Shown here piece by piece: positions 1 through 8,587 of a DNA stretch of 64,000 nt. The DNA comes from Sinobacterium norvegicum (GTDB taxonomy: Bacteria; Pseudomonadota; Gammaproteobacteria; Pseudomonadales; Sinobacteriaceae). The stretch's first letter is position 1. Every line of letters begins with the position of its first letter. The stretch lies in contig NZ_CAKLPX010000001.1 in the NCBI RefSeq assembly GCF_923077115.1, positions 1,426,001 through 1,490,000 on the forward strand, in the 5' to 3' direction. Below the pieces are notes generated by a model. It searched no databases and was not told the DNA's origin. It was given only the letters and a program-made list of their open reading frames with translations. A program made the translations under genes and the position numbers.

Positions 1-1654
1 ATTCCTGTAACCCAGCCTGATGCTTTCTGATCTGCACCGCATTCTGACTATCCAGTACCTTGTCAAACTCGGCAAGCACCTGAGAGAGGTAATCCCGTTT
101 TTCACCTAGGCAGGCCTCGTAGATACGCTCCCCTCTGGCCATCAGCATTCGGTTCATCTCATCCTCGCGCGGGTGAAATTTCATCTTTGCCAGTTTTTTG
201 CGCGTCTTCTCCACCTCTTTCTCCGACAGGCTACCTGGCGTATTATCGATTAACTTAGAAAATACCTTGCCTGTCGAGCATATCGTCACGTCTACCTCTA
301 ACAGGCCATTCATGTCGTAGCTATAACGAATATCCAATGACTCCTTACCCGCCGGCCCCTTTGGGATTTTGACATCAAAAGAACCGAGGAAGACGTTTTT
401 AGACACCAGTCGATTTTCACCCTGGTAAATCTTTATCTGGACTACCGTCTGATTACTCTCTGCGGTCTGCACCCGGCGAACCGTACTGACCGGTACAATA
501 CTGTTGCGCTCGATAATTGGCAGAAAATAACCGTCGTCACTGCCCTCTGGGCCTCTGACTGCCGTGCCCAGCGTGTAGGGGCAGACATCGGTTAACACCA
601 CGTCATCGAGGGCGGCATCGCGACTGATTAGGCCAGCCTGAATAGCGGCGCCACTGGCAACAACCAGGTCTGGGTCAATCGTGCTATCGGGGAAGCGACC
701 AAACAACTTTGCCACCATAGTGCGAAATAATTTCATCCGTGTTGAGCCGCCAACCAGTATGACATTATCTATCTCGCTGGCCGTCATGTCCGCATCGCGA
801 AAAGCGGCTTCTATTGGCTTTCTTGCCCGCAATAACAGCGGCGTCGCCACCTGTGCAAACCAGTCATCTGGCACGGTCCAGTCGACGCTTTTACTGCCCA
901 ACTGCAAGGTAAGTGTTTTATTGGTTAAATTGTCGACATTACGCTTAACCGTCTCCAACTGCATGCACAGGGTGCTGGTCTGTTGTGCGCTTAACGCTGA
1001 GGGCTGCACCTGATGAATCCGCAATACATCTTTGACCATTTCATCGACAAAGTCCTCACCACCGAGAAAATTATCACCGGCACTGGCATGTACCTCCATC
1101 ACCCCCTCAAAGAACTCCAGCAGCGATACATCGAAGGTGCCGCCACCCATATCGAGCACCAAAAATGTTCCCTCTTGCTTATCGTGCAGACCATAGGCCA
1201 TCGCCGCCGCCGTCGGCTCGTTTATCAACCGATTAACGGTTAAACCGGTCAACTCGCCTGCCAACTTTGTTGCCTGGCGTTGATTATCATTAAAATAAGC
1301 CGGCACACTGATCACCGCCTCAGTTACCGTCTCGCCCAAGAACTCCTCGGCATCCTCTTTTAACGATTGCAAAATAACGGCAGACAACTCGGTTGCAGTA
1401 AACGGTTTCTTGGCTAGATTAACGACATGATCGGTGCCCATTAAGCGTTTAAAAACCGCCACCGTCTGATCGCTGTGGGTGATTAAACGCTCCTTCGCAA
1501 CGCGACCAACAATTGTCTTATTGTTGTCATCAACACCAACAACTGACGGCGTTAGAAATTCACCAAGACGGTTTGGTATTAACTCAACACTGCCGTTGCG
1601 CCAAATACCGCAGGTACTGTTAGTGGTGCCTAAATCGATGCCGATAATGGCCAT
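1..1654 (-). CDS. hscC: Hsp70-family chaperone HscC (3' end beyond the window)
   Basis: An Hsp70/DnaK-type ATPase chaperone of the short HscC class, cytoplasmic, expected to work with a dedicated J-domain partner. Translating the complement from the ATG at 1652-1654 gives an open frame to the window edge (551 codons). E. coli HscC has about 556 residues, so only the extreme C-terminus is missing. The first ATP-phosphate loop DLGTTNST is at residues 6-13. Further on come the Hsp70 signatures VISVPAYFND, NEPTAAAMAYG, LDMGGGTFDV and LVGGSTRM, then a substrate-binding beta domain containing TDVCPYTLG and ERNSIVPVS. DnaK is longer, with a larger lid. The J-protein gene usually found next to hscC would lie outside the window. 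Confidence 0.93.
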   Translation of the reverse strand, partial: MAIIGIDLGTTNSTCGIWRNGSVELIPNRLGEFLTPSVVGVDDNNKTIVGRVAKERLITHSDQTVAVFKRLMGTDHVVNLAKKPFTATELSAVILQSLKEDAEEFLGETVTEAVISVPAYFNDNQRQATKLAGELTGLTVNRLINEPTAAAMAYGLHDKQEGTFLVLDMGGGTFDVSLLEFFEGVMEVHASAGDNFLGGEDFVDEMVKDVLRIHQVQPSALSAQQTSTLCMQLETVKRNVDNLTNKTLTLQLGSKSVDWTVPDDWFAQVATPLLLRARKPIEAAFRDADMTASEIDNVILVGGSTRMKLFRTMVAKLFGRFPDSTIDPDLVVASGAAIQAGLISRDAALDDVVLTDVCPYTLGTAVRGPEGSDDGYFLPIIERNSIVPVSTVRRVQTAESNQTVVQIKIYQGENRLVSKNVFLGSFDVKIPKGPAGKESLDIRYSYDMNGLLEVDVTICSTGKVFSKLIDNTPGSLSEKEVEKTRKKLAKMKFHPREDEMNRMLMARGERIYEACLGEKRDYLSQVLAEFDKVLDSQNAVQIRKHQAGLQE

Positions 1655-1970
1655 TGCGTCGTCCCCATCACTATACTTATTATTTATTACTGTTAGTCAT
1701 CAAGCAGGCGGCATTATATAACGCTTAAACGGCGATGATCTAGCCAATACGGTGGCGGCGCAGAATAAAGCGATGACCAAACTATAAAGACTGAATAAAT
1801 GTGTTAGTAATGAATATTGAAACGCAACAGCAGTGCTGCGCCAGCATCAGTGCACCCACTATCAGCCATACCCTGAACAGTATAGTGTCGGTAGTACGAC
1901 GTCAGCCTCCCTGCTGACAAGATCTTGGCGGCGACATTAGCCGACGTAAAGGCAACCTGGTCGACGAGCC
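1655..1970. other. Intergenic region, no gene recognised
   Basis: This gap separates hscC from the acyl-CoA ligase stop; both are on the minus strand. It must hold the hscC promoter. The one clear structure is an inverted repeat, GTCAGC (1901-1906) and GCTGAC (1913-1918), 53 bp beyond the ligase stop. It has no T-run on either strand, so it is at best a weak terminator. A short open frame here has no coding support. Confidence 0.5.
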
Positions 1971-3548
1971 TTAAACGTTGCGGTCCTGGCCCTGCCAATA
2001 CTGCGCTTTGAGCGTTTTTTTATCCGGTTTTCCGATGGCCGTCAGCGGAATGCTGTCGACGAAATCGACGTACTTCGGTGTTTGCACCGAGCCCTTGGCT
2101 TCTTTGACGGATTGCATAATTGCGCCCCCTAAGGCATCGCTGGCAGCGGCCGGGTCTTTTAATACAATCACCGCCTTGACTGCCTCGCCCCAGCGATCAT
2201 CCGGCACACCGATAACCGCCACCTGGGCGACGGCGGGGTTGCTGGAGATGCTATCCTCCACCTCTTTGGGGAAGACATTAAAACCACCGGTAACAATCAT
2301 GTCTTTTTTGCGATCAACAATAAACAGGAAGCCATCGTCATCCAAGCGGCCGATATCGCCGGTGTGTAACCAACCGCCTTCAAAGGCTTCTGCCGTCTGC
2401 TCCGGCAGATTATAATATTGCTGCATGACCAGCGGGCCGCGCACGCAGATCTCACCGGCCTCACCCTTGGCCACAGGCTGTTGCTTGTCATCGAGCAGGG
2501 TTAAATGCATCCATGGCGAGGGACGACCACAGGAGGCCAGGCGCTCTGGCTTGCTGAGGTCATGATCTTCCTTGCGCATATTAGTCAGCACCATCGGCGC
2601 CTCGGACTGGCCGAAGTACTGGTAAAAAATCTGCCCCCAGCGCTCAATACCCTCCTGCAACCGCGCCGGACTCATCGGCGAGGCGCCATAGAAAATGGTT
2701 TCCATACTCAACATATCCGCCGTCTTCGAGCGCTCAGCATCCAGCAGATAATAAATCATCACCGGTACTAACATGGTGGCCGTGATGTGGTATTTTTCGA
2801 CCATATCGAAAAAGCTGTTGGGGTCGAAGTTTTGTGGCACATACATCGCGCCACCACGCTGTAGAGTGGGCACAAAAAAGGCGGCGGCGGAGTGTGATAA
2901 TGGCGTGGCAATCAGCAGGCGTAAGGTATCTGGAATCTGCCATTCGGCAGCCTGAATCATGGTCATATAGGCAAAGGCGCGATGGGTTTGCATCACCCCC
3001 TTAGGCCGTCCTGTGGTGCCGCCGGTATAGACAATAGTGCAGATATCATCGCCGCTGATGTCTTCGGACACCAGGGGTTTTGGCGCAAAGGTCTTGGACA
3101 ATTCGAGATAATCTTCACCGACTTCGGTTTCGCCAAAGCTTAACAGATGCTTGAGCGAGGGGACTTTCTCGGCCAAGTCTTGGGCACGCTGCTCATACAG
3201 CGTCGGGTCATAAATCAGCGCCTCGACCTTGGCATCATTCAATATATAGGCGTGATCCTCTAAAGAACCCATGGGGTGAAGTGCCGAGCCACAGCAGCCC
3301 GATATCTGCATCGCCGCCACGTTGAACAACACCTCCGGCCGATTACCAGAGATCACCGCGATGCGGCTGTCCTTGCCCAGCCCCTTGGAGGCTAACGCCT
3401 GAGCAAACTGACTGGTGCCCTCCCTGACATCGGTATAGGTGTGCACCTGATCGCCCAGTACCAGGCACGGTATATCATCGTATCGATTCAACCCTTCGAT
3501 AATCAGGTCGGGCATGAGGGGCGGTTGATGTATCAGCGAGGTAGTCAT
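1971..3548 (-). CDS. Acyl-CoA ligase (class I adenylate-forming enzyme)
   Basis: A 525-residue AMP-dependent synthetase/ligase that activates a carboxylic acid (fatty, aromatic or steroid side chain) to its CoA thioester through an acyl-adenylate. The P-loop-like motif YTGGTTGRPKG is at residues 174-184. The adenylate-binding YQYFGQSEAP, the GWLHTGDIG motif with its ribose-binding Asp, the hinge RKKDMIVTGGFNVFP and a C-terminal catalytic-lysine region (AIGKPDKK) all follow in normal order and at normal length. The ATG is preceded by AAGGA at good spacing. It appears to be monocistronic. The substrate cannot be read from sequence; the subgroup resembles medium/long-chain fatty-acid or cyclohexanecarboxylate-type ligases rather than acetyl-CoA synthetase. 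Confidence 0.9.
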   Translation of the reverse strand: MTTSLIHQPPLMPDLIIEGLNRYDDIPCLVLGDQVHTYTDVREGTSQFAQALASKGLGKDSRIAVISGNRPEVLFNVAAMQISGCCGSALHPMGSLEDHAYILNDAKVEALIYDPTLYEQRAQDLAEKVPSLKHLLSFGETEVGEDYLELSKTFAPKPLVSEDISGDDICTIVYTGGTTGRPKGVMQTHRAFAYMTMIQAAEWQIPDTLRLLIATPLSHSAAAFFVPTLQRGGAMYVPQNFDPNSFFDMVEKYHITATMLVPVMIYYLLDAERSKTADMLSMETIFYGASPMSPARLQEGIERWGQIFYQYFGQSEAPMVLTNMRKEDHDLSKPERLASCGRPSPWMHLTLLDDKQQPVAKGEAGEICVRGPLVMQQYYNLPEQTAEAFEGGWLHTGDIGRLDDDGFLFIVDRKKDMIVTGGFNVFPKEVEDSISSNPAVAQVAVIGVPDDRWGEAVKAVIVLKDPAAASDALGGAIMQSVKEAKGSVQTPKYVDFVDSIPLTAIGKPDKKTLKAQYWQGQDRNV

Positions 3549-3729
3549 GGCGAATCCTTGTGCGGTTTAAGCTAATCGAAAATAGCCTTTGTTATTATTT
3601 TTGCGCGGTGAAGGAATACTGTAACCGGCTATCAAATGGAACTCTAGTGGATATATGTTCCTTTTTGTTCATCTTGCCATCTGATGGGGTGGGGTGAGAG
3701 TCTGCTGCTGGGCAGGCTATTGCAACCCG

Positions 3730-4095
3730 TTAGTTATTACGGGTATAAAAACATATTTTATTACTGTCTAAATCTCGTATGTAGGCAGAATGCATATTGG
3801 AGCGAACGCCAGGTTCTCCCTCACAGCTGCCACCGAGTTCGAGGGCTTTTTTATGCAAGCGATTTACCTCGTCAATTGAATCAACATGAAAGCCGAGCAT
3901 CGTACCGTTGCCATTCGATGCCGGGTTTTTATCAAACGGCTCCGCCAAGGCAAACATAAAACGCTCGTTACCCCACAATGTCATACGTCCTTGCCCATGA
4001 ATTTTATTCAATCCAGTGCCATCAAACAGTTGATCATAATAGGCTACGGCCTGTGCCATATTATTTGTACCAAATACAAAATAATTCATTTCCAT
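3730..4095 (-). CDS. VOC-family (glyoxalase/bleomycin-resistance fold) protein
   Basis: A small 121-residue vicinal-oxygen-chelate protein with paired beta-alpha-beta-beta-beta modules. The N-terminal MNYFVFGTNNMAQAVAYYD is a typical first strand and helix, and the C-terminal AYIRDLDSNKICFYT is the usual closing strand with an Asp-x-x-x-Asn/Lys turn. The fold supports enzymes such as glyoxalases, dioxygenases and thiol transferases; the reaction cannot be assigned here. The start codon lies exactly at the left edge of the duplicated FkbM segment, so its native upstream region may have been replaced. No strong ribosome-binding site is visible, and an internal ATG at 4089 is an alternative start. 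Confidence 0.85.
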   Translation of the reverse strand: MEMNYFVFGTNNMAQAVAYYDQLFDGTGLNKIHGQGRMTLWGNERFMFALAEPFDKNPASNGNGTMLGFHVDSIDEVNRLHKKALELGGSCEGEPGVRSNMHSAYIRDLDSNKICFYTRNN

Positions 4096-5255
4096 GGTAA
4101 ATACTCAAACAAGGTAAGTGTATAGATTGACGCCTGGAGCCGGCGCTTACTGAAGGTTTTTCAGCGGATAGGATACCAAAAAAACATTGAAGCGAGTATA
4201 TTTTTTACATACACCCACTCTCTTTGAGGATGCGGGTTATAGATACATAATGCCTCATGCTCAGGCGCTGTTTACTCGCGGCCGGCGCCTTTACTTATTA
4301 GACTAAAAATTACTATAGTATCGATCAACACCGATATTAGAAATTATTTTATATCCCTTGTCAGTTAAGTAACTATCAATTTCTGGGAAGTTAATATCAT
4401 ACGACTCAATTTGAAGAATACAGCGATTATCAGCCAATAAATTCTCCATACCACGCAGGGCATTAAGTTCATGTCCCTCTACATCGATTTTAATCACAAT
4501 TAACTCACCCTTTACCTCTTCAAGGTTGTCCAACCTATCAACCTGAATCACACGCTCTTCAAACTTGCTTTCATCAAGAACATTTATGTTTGTCTCTTTG
4601 ACTCTAGACCTTCCAGTACTATTTCCAGTATTTCCTAAAAAGGCAATATCACCAGAATAATCACTGAGACCAATAGCCTTAAGACCAACAATATCATGGA
4701 GTTTATTGAGTAATAAGTTGGCTTTGAACTGACAAATATTTGCTGGCAATGGTTCGAATGCAACAATTTTTTTTAAGAGCGGTAGTCTTGACAAACTGAG
4801 CGTGTACAAGCCTATATTTGCACCAATATCATAAAATATTGTACATTTATGTTTATTCGCTAACTGCATAAGGCAGGCAATCTGTTCCTTCTCATAGCCG
4901 CCATCAACAATTAACTTTCGATCAATACTGTTTTTGTAATTTACTAGATAGTCAATACCTTCTCGATTAATCACTCTAAAACGATCTCTCTTAAAACCCC
5001 TATATAATGTCCGCTTTAACTTATATATAAACTTCAATGACTTCCCCTCATATTAATATGTAGATGAACTAGCATCCGACACCTCAAACACCGGCGTTTT
5101 TTATCGCGTAAAACCGGGAATATAATCGGCATCCAAGCACTATTGAGAATATAATCGAGATATCCTTACATATTTTACGTTAACTGATTCAACCCTATAG
5201 AGAAAGTGTTTTCTTGCACTACGATTCAAGGACGACTGTGATGACGAAAACACGT
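4095..5255. repeat. Duplicated FkbM segment, copy 1 (1,161 bp)
   Basis: Positions 4095-5255 recur at 7415-8575 with a constant offset of 3,320 bp and only a handful of substitutions. The shared block starts at the VOC start codon (tggtaaatac) and ends inside the first codons of a transposase remnant (ending acacgt). It contains the whole FkbM gene, its 3' flank and the degenerate left end of a REP-associated transposase element. The near-identity implies a recent duplication. Confidence 0.95.
4303..5037 (-). CDS. FkbM-family methyltransferase, copy 1
   Basis: A 244-residue SAM-dependent methyltransferase of the FkbM family, which O-methylates sugars, polyketides or glycans. The SAM-binding motif I is FYDIGANIGLYTL (about residues 88-100), followed by the acidic VAFEPLPANICQFK and, near residue 180, IVIKIDVEGHELNALRGM, a hallmark of the family. 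It starts with TTG at 5035-5037 behind AGGGG with 7-nt spacing. The gene is visibly AT-rich compared with neighbours, which points to horizontal acquisition. FkbM genes usually sit in glycan or exopolysaccharide clusters; none is present here, so the gene looks like cargo of the mobile patchwork. It differs from copy 2 by two residues (I4L and I/V near residue 115). Confidence 0.9.
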   Translation of the reverse strand: MKFIYKLKRTLYRGFKRDRFRVINREGIDYLVNYKNSIDRKLIVDGGYEKEQIACLMQLANKHKCTIFYDIGANIGLYTLSLSRLPLLKKIVAFEPLPANICQFKANLLLNKLHDIVGLKAIGLSDYSGDIAFLGNTGNSTGRSRVKETNINVLDESKFEERVIQVDRLDNLEEVKGELIVIKIDVEGHELNALRGMENLLADNRCILQIESYDINFPEIDSYLTDKGYKIISNIGVDRYYSNF

Positions 5256-5423
5256 AAGATTCTAGCGTCGCTTGACGCTACCGGCTACGATCAACGTCAC
5301 CAGTGGATAGAAGATAAAACCATCACATTTTCCGAAAATATTGCCATCGATGTCTGCGCCTATGCCGTCATGCCTAACCATTGCCATGTGGTACTGCATA
5401 TCAACTATTTATCACTTCTCTAA
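5241..5423 (+). pseudogene. Remnant of REP-associated transposase (RAYT)
   Basis: The frame begins like the two intact transposases (MTKTRKILASLDAT), loses about 26 codons covering YHCVSRCVRRAF and the segment after it, resumes at QWIEDK, and runs through CAYAVMPNHCHVVLHI. It then stops at an unrelated junction before the catalytic tyrosine region. The first HUH motif survives as HCH, but three-quarters of the protein is gone. The leader upstream (about 5158-5240) matches the leader of the intact elements (acgttaactgattcaa). This is clearly a dead copy; its left end travelled with the FkbM segment into copy 2. Confidence 0.85.
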
Positions 5424-5428
5424 AGTAA

Positions 5429-5460
5429 AAAAGCCCTGGCGGTTTATGCCAGAGCTTTAA
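5429..5460 (-). terminator. Rho-independent terminator of the DUF1214 gene
   Basis: Read on the minus strand, AAGCTCTGGC pairs with GCCAGGGCTT across a 7-nt loop and is followed by six T residues, directly after the DUF1214 stop codon. One pair is a G-U wobble. Confidence 0.8.
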
Positions 5461-5463
5461 TCA

Positions 5464-6144
5464 TTATTGCACTAACTGAATATTATCCAATGACCAGTCG
5501 CGAGAGAAATAGCGTTCATTCGGTGTATATAGTCGGAAATAGGTAAACCATGTTTGTCCTGCCTTAGTTTGCACCCAGTTAGATGGCACGCACCCCTTAC
5601 TCTGCTCGCAGCTAGGGCCAATAAATACATCGACACTGCCATCGTCGTTGTAAGCCAGTTTATTGGCCGAGTTGATCTCTGCCTGACCCGTGCTGTTAGC
5701 GATGAGATTGCGATACTTAGAGTCATAAATTGTCACCGCCCAGAACAGATCTGCCGGCACATCACTGGGCACATTGAGGTGATAGTTGTTGCCGCCATCA
5801 AAGCCGATACCACTGGCATCCTCATAGGCGCCAAGATACATCTGACCCGGGCCCGGCTTATCCATCTTCATCGCTTTGGTTGAACCTATCGCCTCATGGA
5901 ACCAAGCCGCGCGCTCACGCAGTTCACCATGAGTCTCTTGCTGCTGGGTAGAGTCGTTCACCAGCGCCACATACCAGTTCTTATCACCAAAGTAGTTAGC
6001 GCCTTCAAAGTTCTTCTTGTAGGTATTATTAATTGCCTGCAGATAACCCAGCTCTTCACCGGCAATAAGCACAGCCTGCTGCTCTTTACTGGGGTTGAAT
6101 GGCTTTCCCTTTTCAATGCCGAACTGTTTAACCGGGACATCCAT
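5464..6144 (-). CDS. 5'-truncated DUF1254/DUF1214 protein
   Basis: Only the C-terminal half of a DUF1254-DUF1214 protein remains (about 227 residues; family members have about 450, like the intact one at 32313-33680). It begins just upstream of FGIEKGKPFNPS, a mid-protein motif in the family, and continues normally through RAAWFHEAIG, GMGQ-like PGPGQMYLG, the DUF1214 core and the closing SRDWSLDNIQ. The first in-frame ATG (6142-6144) lies inside the left terminal repeat of the transposase element, and no ribosome-binding site precedes it. I infer that element insertion with deletion removed the 5' half and any signal peptide, so the gene is probably non-functional despite its open frame. Confidence 0.75.
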   Translation of the reverse strand: MDVPVKQFGIEKGKPFNPSKEQQAVLIAGEELGYLQAINNTYKKNFEGANYFGDKNWYVALVNDSTQQQETHGELRERAAWFHEAIGSTKAMKMDKPGPGQMYLGAYEDASGIGFDGGNNYHLNVPSDVPADLFWAVTIYDSKYRNLIANSTGQAEINSANKLAYNDDGSVDVFIGPSCEQSKGCVPSNWVQTKAGQTWFTYFRLYTPNERYFSRDWSLDNIQLVQ

Positions 6145-7401
6145 AGTTATATTTGACGTTAACTGATTCAATCCTATAGTTACAGTGCTTTCTTACACCA
6201 CGAATCAAGGATGATTGTGATGACGAAACCACGCAAGGCTTTAGTGTCGCTTGATGCTACCCCCTACTACCACTGTGTATCCCGCTGTGTCCGTCGCGCC
6301 TTTTTATGCGGCAACGGTAATAATGGAGTCTGCTTTGAGCATCGGAGGCAGTGGATAGAAGATAAGATCAGCGCGCTTGCCGCTATTTTCTCCATCGATG
6401 TCTGCGCCTATGCTGTCATGTCTAACCATTACCATGTGGTGCTGCATATCGATAAAGCAACGGCTGAAAGCTGGTCGGCAGATGAGGTGATTAGGCGCTG
6501 GCATCAGCTCTATAAGGGCACAGCTCTTACCCAGCGTTATGTGAGGAATAAGGCTGCTATGTTGCAGGCAGAAATAGATGCCGTCGATGACAGGGTGGAA
6601 GAGTGGCGACTAAGGCTGACCAATATCGGCTGGTTTATGCGCAATATCAACGAACCGACAGCGCGGCAGGCCAATCAGGAGGATGGCTGCACAGGCCGCT
6701 TTTGGGAGGGCCGTTATAAATCCCAGGCGTTGCTAGATGAGCAGGCTTTAATCAGCTGTATGGCCTATGTCGACCTTAACCCGATTCGTGCTGGCATGAA
6801 TAAAACACCTGAAGGCTCCCTTCACACCAGTATTCGGCGCCGTTGCCAGCAAGCCAAGGCGGCGTTTTCACCCAATCATCGCCAACAACAAGCCAAAGAG
6901 TTGATGCCCATGATCGGCAATCCCAGAAGCAGTATGCCTAAGGGGATAGCGATAAGGCTAACGGATTACTTGGAGCTGGTTGATTGGACGGGGCGAATCA
7001 TTAGGGAGGACAAGCGAGGGGCTATAGAGCGGCAGCTGCCGCCCATATTGGATAGACTGCAGCTCGACCCTAAGCATTGGCTGTATTTATCACAGCATTT
7101 TGAAAGCCGATTTAAGCGCTTGGTTGGCACTGCTTACGCACTAAAACATGGTGCCGAAGCGCTGGGGTATCGACGAACACCGCAGAGCTGCATTCAGCTG
7201 CTCGAATAACCGTTACTTTATCAAAAAAAAAAATGACAGGGTTTGTACTCTGGGGCTTCTTCTGCCTGACCCTCAATGAACGGACGTTAAAAGCACCTTA
7301 CAACGTGATTATTCACTCTAGTCGGTCATAAAAATCTCATATTTTATTTAATAGGCTTAGCCGATTAAACGAATCGGCCAAACTGCTAGGGGTGGATGTC
7401 C
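6135..7401 (+). mobile_element. REP-associated transposase (Y1/HUH) element, copy 1
   Basis: This 1.27-kb unit is bounded by GGACATCCA (6135-6143) and its inverse TGGATGTCC (7393-7401). It holds a conserved leader, one transposase gene and a conserved 190-bp 3' region containing a perfect hairpin, GCCGATT (7360-7366) and AATCGGC (7372-7378) around an AAACG loop. The ends are defined by comparison with copy 2 at 8588-9853. HUH single-strand transposases normally use subterminal hairpins, so the 9-bp terminal inverted repeats are noteworthy. Confidence 0.8.
6220..7209 (+). CDS. REP-associated tyrosine transposase (Y1_Tnp/RAYT), copy 1
   Basis: A 329-residue member of the IS200/IS605-like Y1 single-strand transposase superfamily, RAYT branch. 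The metal-binding HUH motif H-Y-H is at residues 70-72 (NHYHVVLHI). The catalytic tyrosine is most likely Y183 in AYVDLNPIRAGM, the family signature. The N-terminal YHCVSRCVRRAF is also typical. The C-terminal extension of about 120 residues is longer than in E. coli RAYT. The ATG at 6220 is preferred over 6211 because AAGGA lies 8 nt upstream. It differs from copy 2 at under ten residues. RAYTs nick single-stranded DNA at REP hairpins, and such hairpins lie directly downstream. Confidence 0.92.
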   Translation: MTKPRKALVSLDATPYYHCVSRCVRRAFLCGNGNNGVCFEHRRQWIEDKISALAAIFSIDVCAYAVMSNHYHVVLHIDKATAESWSADEVIRRWHQLYKGTALTQRYVRNKAAMLQAEIDAVDDRVEEWRLRLTNIGWFMRNINEPTARQANQEDGCTGRFWEGRYKSQALLDEQALISCMAYVDLNPIRAGMNKTPEGSLHTSIRRRCQQAKAAFSPNHRQQQAKELMPMIGNPRSSMPKGIAIRLTDYLELVDWTGRIIREDKRGAIERQLPPILDRLQLDPKHWLYLSQHFESRFKRLVGTAYALKHGAEALGYRRTPQSCIQLLE

Positions 7402-7410
7402 TTTTATATT
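7211..7410 (+). repeat. RAYT element 3' region, copy A
   Basis: A conserved non-coding tail running from just after the transposase stop to cttttatatt. It carries the perfect GCCGATT/AATCGGC hairpin and the terminal ggggtggatgtcc. The same sequence follows copy 2 (from 9663) and recurs without a gene at about 9904-10094. The duplicated FkbM segment begins 4 bp after it. Confidence 0.9.
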
Positions 7411-7414
7411 TTTT

Positions 7415-8575
7415 TGGTAAATACTCAAACAAGGTAAGTGTATAGATTGACGCCTGGAGCCGGCGCTTACTGAAGGTTTTTCAGCGGATAGGATACCAAA
7501 AAAACATTGAAGCGAGTATATTTTTTACATACACCCACTCTCTTTGAGGATGCGGGTTATAGATACATAATGCCTCATGCTCAGGCGCTGTTTACTCGCG
7601 GCCGGCGCCTTTACTTATTAGACTAAAAATTACTATAGTATCGATCAACACCGATATTAGAAATTATTTTATATCCCTTGTCAGTTAAGTAACTATCAAT
7701 TTCTGGGAAGTTAATATCATACGACTCAATTTGAAGAATACAGCGATTATCAGCCAATAAATTCTCCATACCACGCAGGGCATTAAGTTCATGTCCCTCT
7801 ACATCGATTTTAATCACAATTAACTCACCCTTTACCTCTTCAAGGTTGTCCAACCTATCAACCTGAATCACACGCTCTTCAAACTTGCTTTCATCAAGAA
7901 CATTTATGTTTGTCTCTTTGACTCTAGACCTTCCAGTACTATTTCCAGTATTTCCTAAAAAGGCAATATCACCAGAATAATCACTGAGACCAATAGCCTT
8001 AAGACCAACAACATCATGGAGTTTATTGAGTAATAAGTTGGCTTTGAACTGACAAATATTTGCTGGCAATGGTTCGAATGCAACAATTTTTTTTAAAAGC
8101 GGTAGTCTTGACAAACTGAGCGTGTACAAGCCTATATTTGCACCAATATCATAGAATATTGTACATTTATGTTTATTCGCTAACTGCATAAGGCAGGCAA
8201 TCTGTTCCTTCTCATAGCCGCCATCAACAATTAACTTTCGATCAATACTGTTTTTGTAATTTACTAGATAGTCAATACCTTCTCGATTAATCACTCTAAA
8301 ACGATCTCTCTTAAAACCCCTATATAATGTCCGCTTTAACTTATATAAAAACTTCAATGACTTCCCCTCATATTAATATGTAGATGAACTAGCATCCGAC
8401 ACCTCAAACACCGGCGTTTTTTATCGCGTAAAACCGGGAATATAATCGGCATCCAAGCACTATTGAGAATATAATCGAGATATCCTTACATATTTTACGT
8501 TAACTGATTCAACCCTATAGAGAAAGTGTTTTCTTGCACTACGATTCAAGGACGACTGTGATGACGAAAACACGT
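7415..8575. repeat. Duplicated FkbM segment, copy 2 (1,161 bp)
   Basis: Near-identical to 4095-5255. On the left it abuts the 3' end of RAYT element 1. On the right it stops 5 codons into the transposase remnant (ATG at 8561) and is joined through a 12-bp filler to the left end of RAYT element 2. This copy is therefore flanked by two same-orientation RAYT elements, like the cargo of a composite transposon. Confidence 0.95.
7623..8357 (-). CDS. FkbM-family methyltransferase, copy 2
   Basis: A second, intact 244-residue FkbM methyltransferase, 242 of 244 residues identical to the one at 4303-5037. All SAM-binding and family motifs are present (DIGANIGLYTL; KIDVEGHELNALRG). It has the same TTG start and AGGGG ribosome-binding site. 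It lies between two RAYT elements in an AT-rich tract. Both copies keep open frames with few changes, so the duplication is recent, or both copies are under selection. The acceptor substrate is unknown. Confidence 0.9.
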   Translation of the reverse strand: MKFLYKLKRTLYRGFKRDRFRVINREGIDYLVNYKNSIDRKLIVDGGYEKEQIACLMQLANKHKCTIFYDIGANIGLYTLSLSRLPLLKKIVAFEPLPANICQFKANLLLNKLHDVVGLKAIGLSDYSGDIAFLGNTGNSTGRSRVKETNINVLDESKFEERVIQVDRLDNLEEVKGELIVIKIDVEGHELNALRGMENLLADNRCILQIESYDINFPEIDSYLTDKGYKIISNIGVDRYYSNF

Positions 8576-8587
8576 GTTTTCTAATCG

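Noticed and set aside
681-1721. Plus-strand open frames within the first 1.7 kb
   Set aside because: They are antisense to the hscC frame, which shows full Hsp70 motifs; none has protein-like composition or a ribosome-binding site.
3684-3959. Plus-strand frame over the VOC gene
   Set aside because: It is antisense to a protein with clear VOC strands and has no recognised domain.
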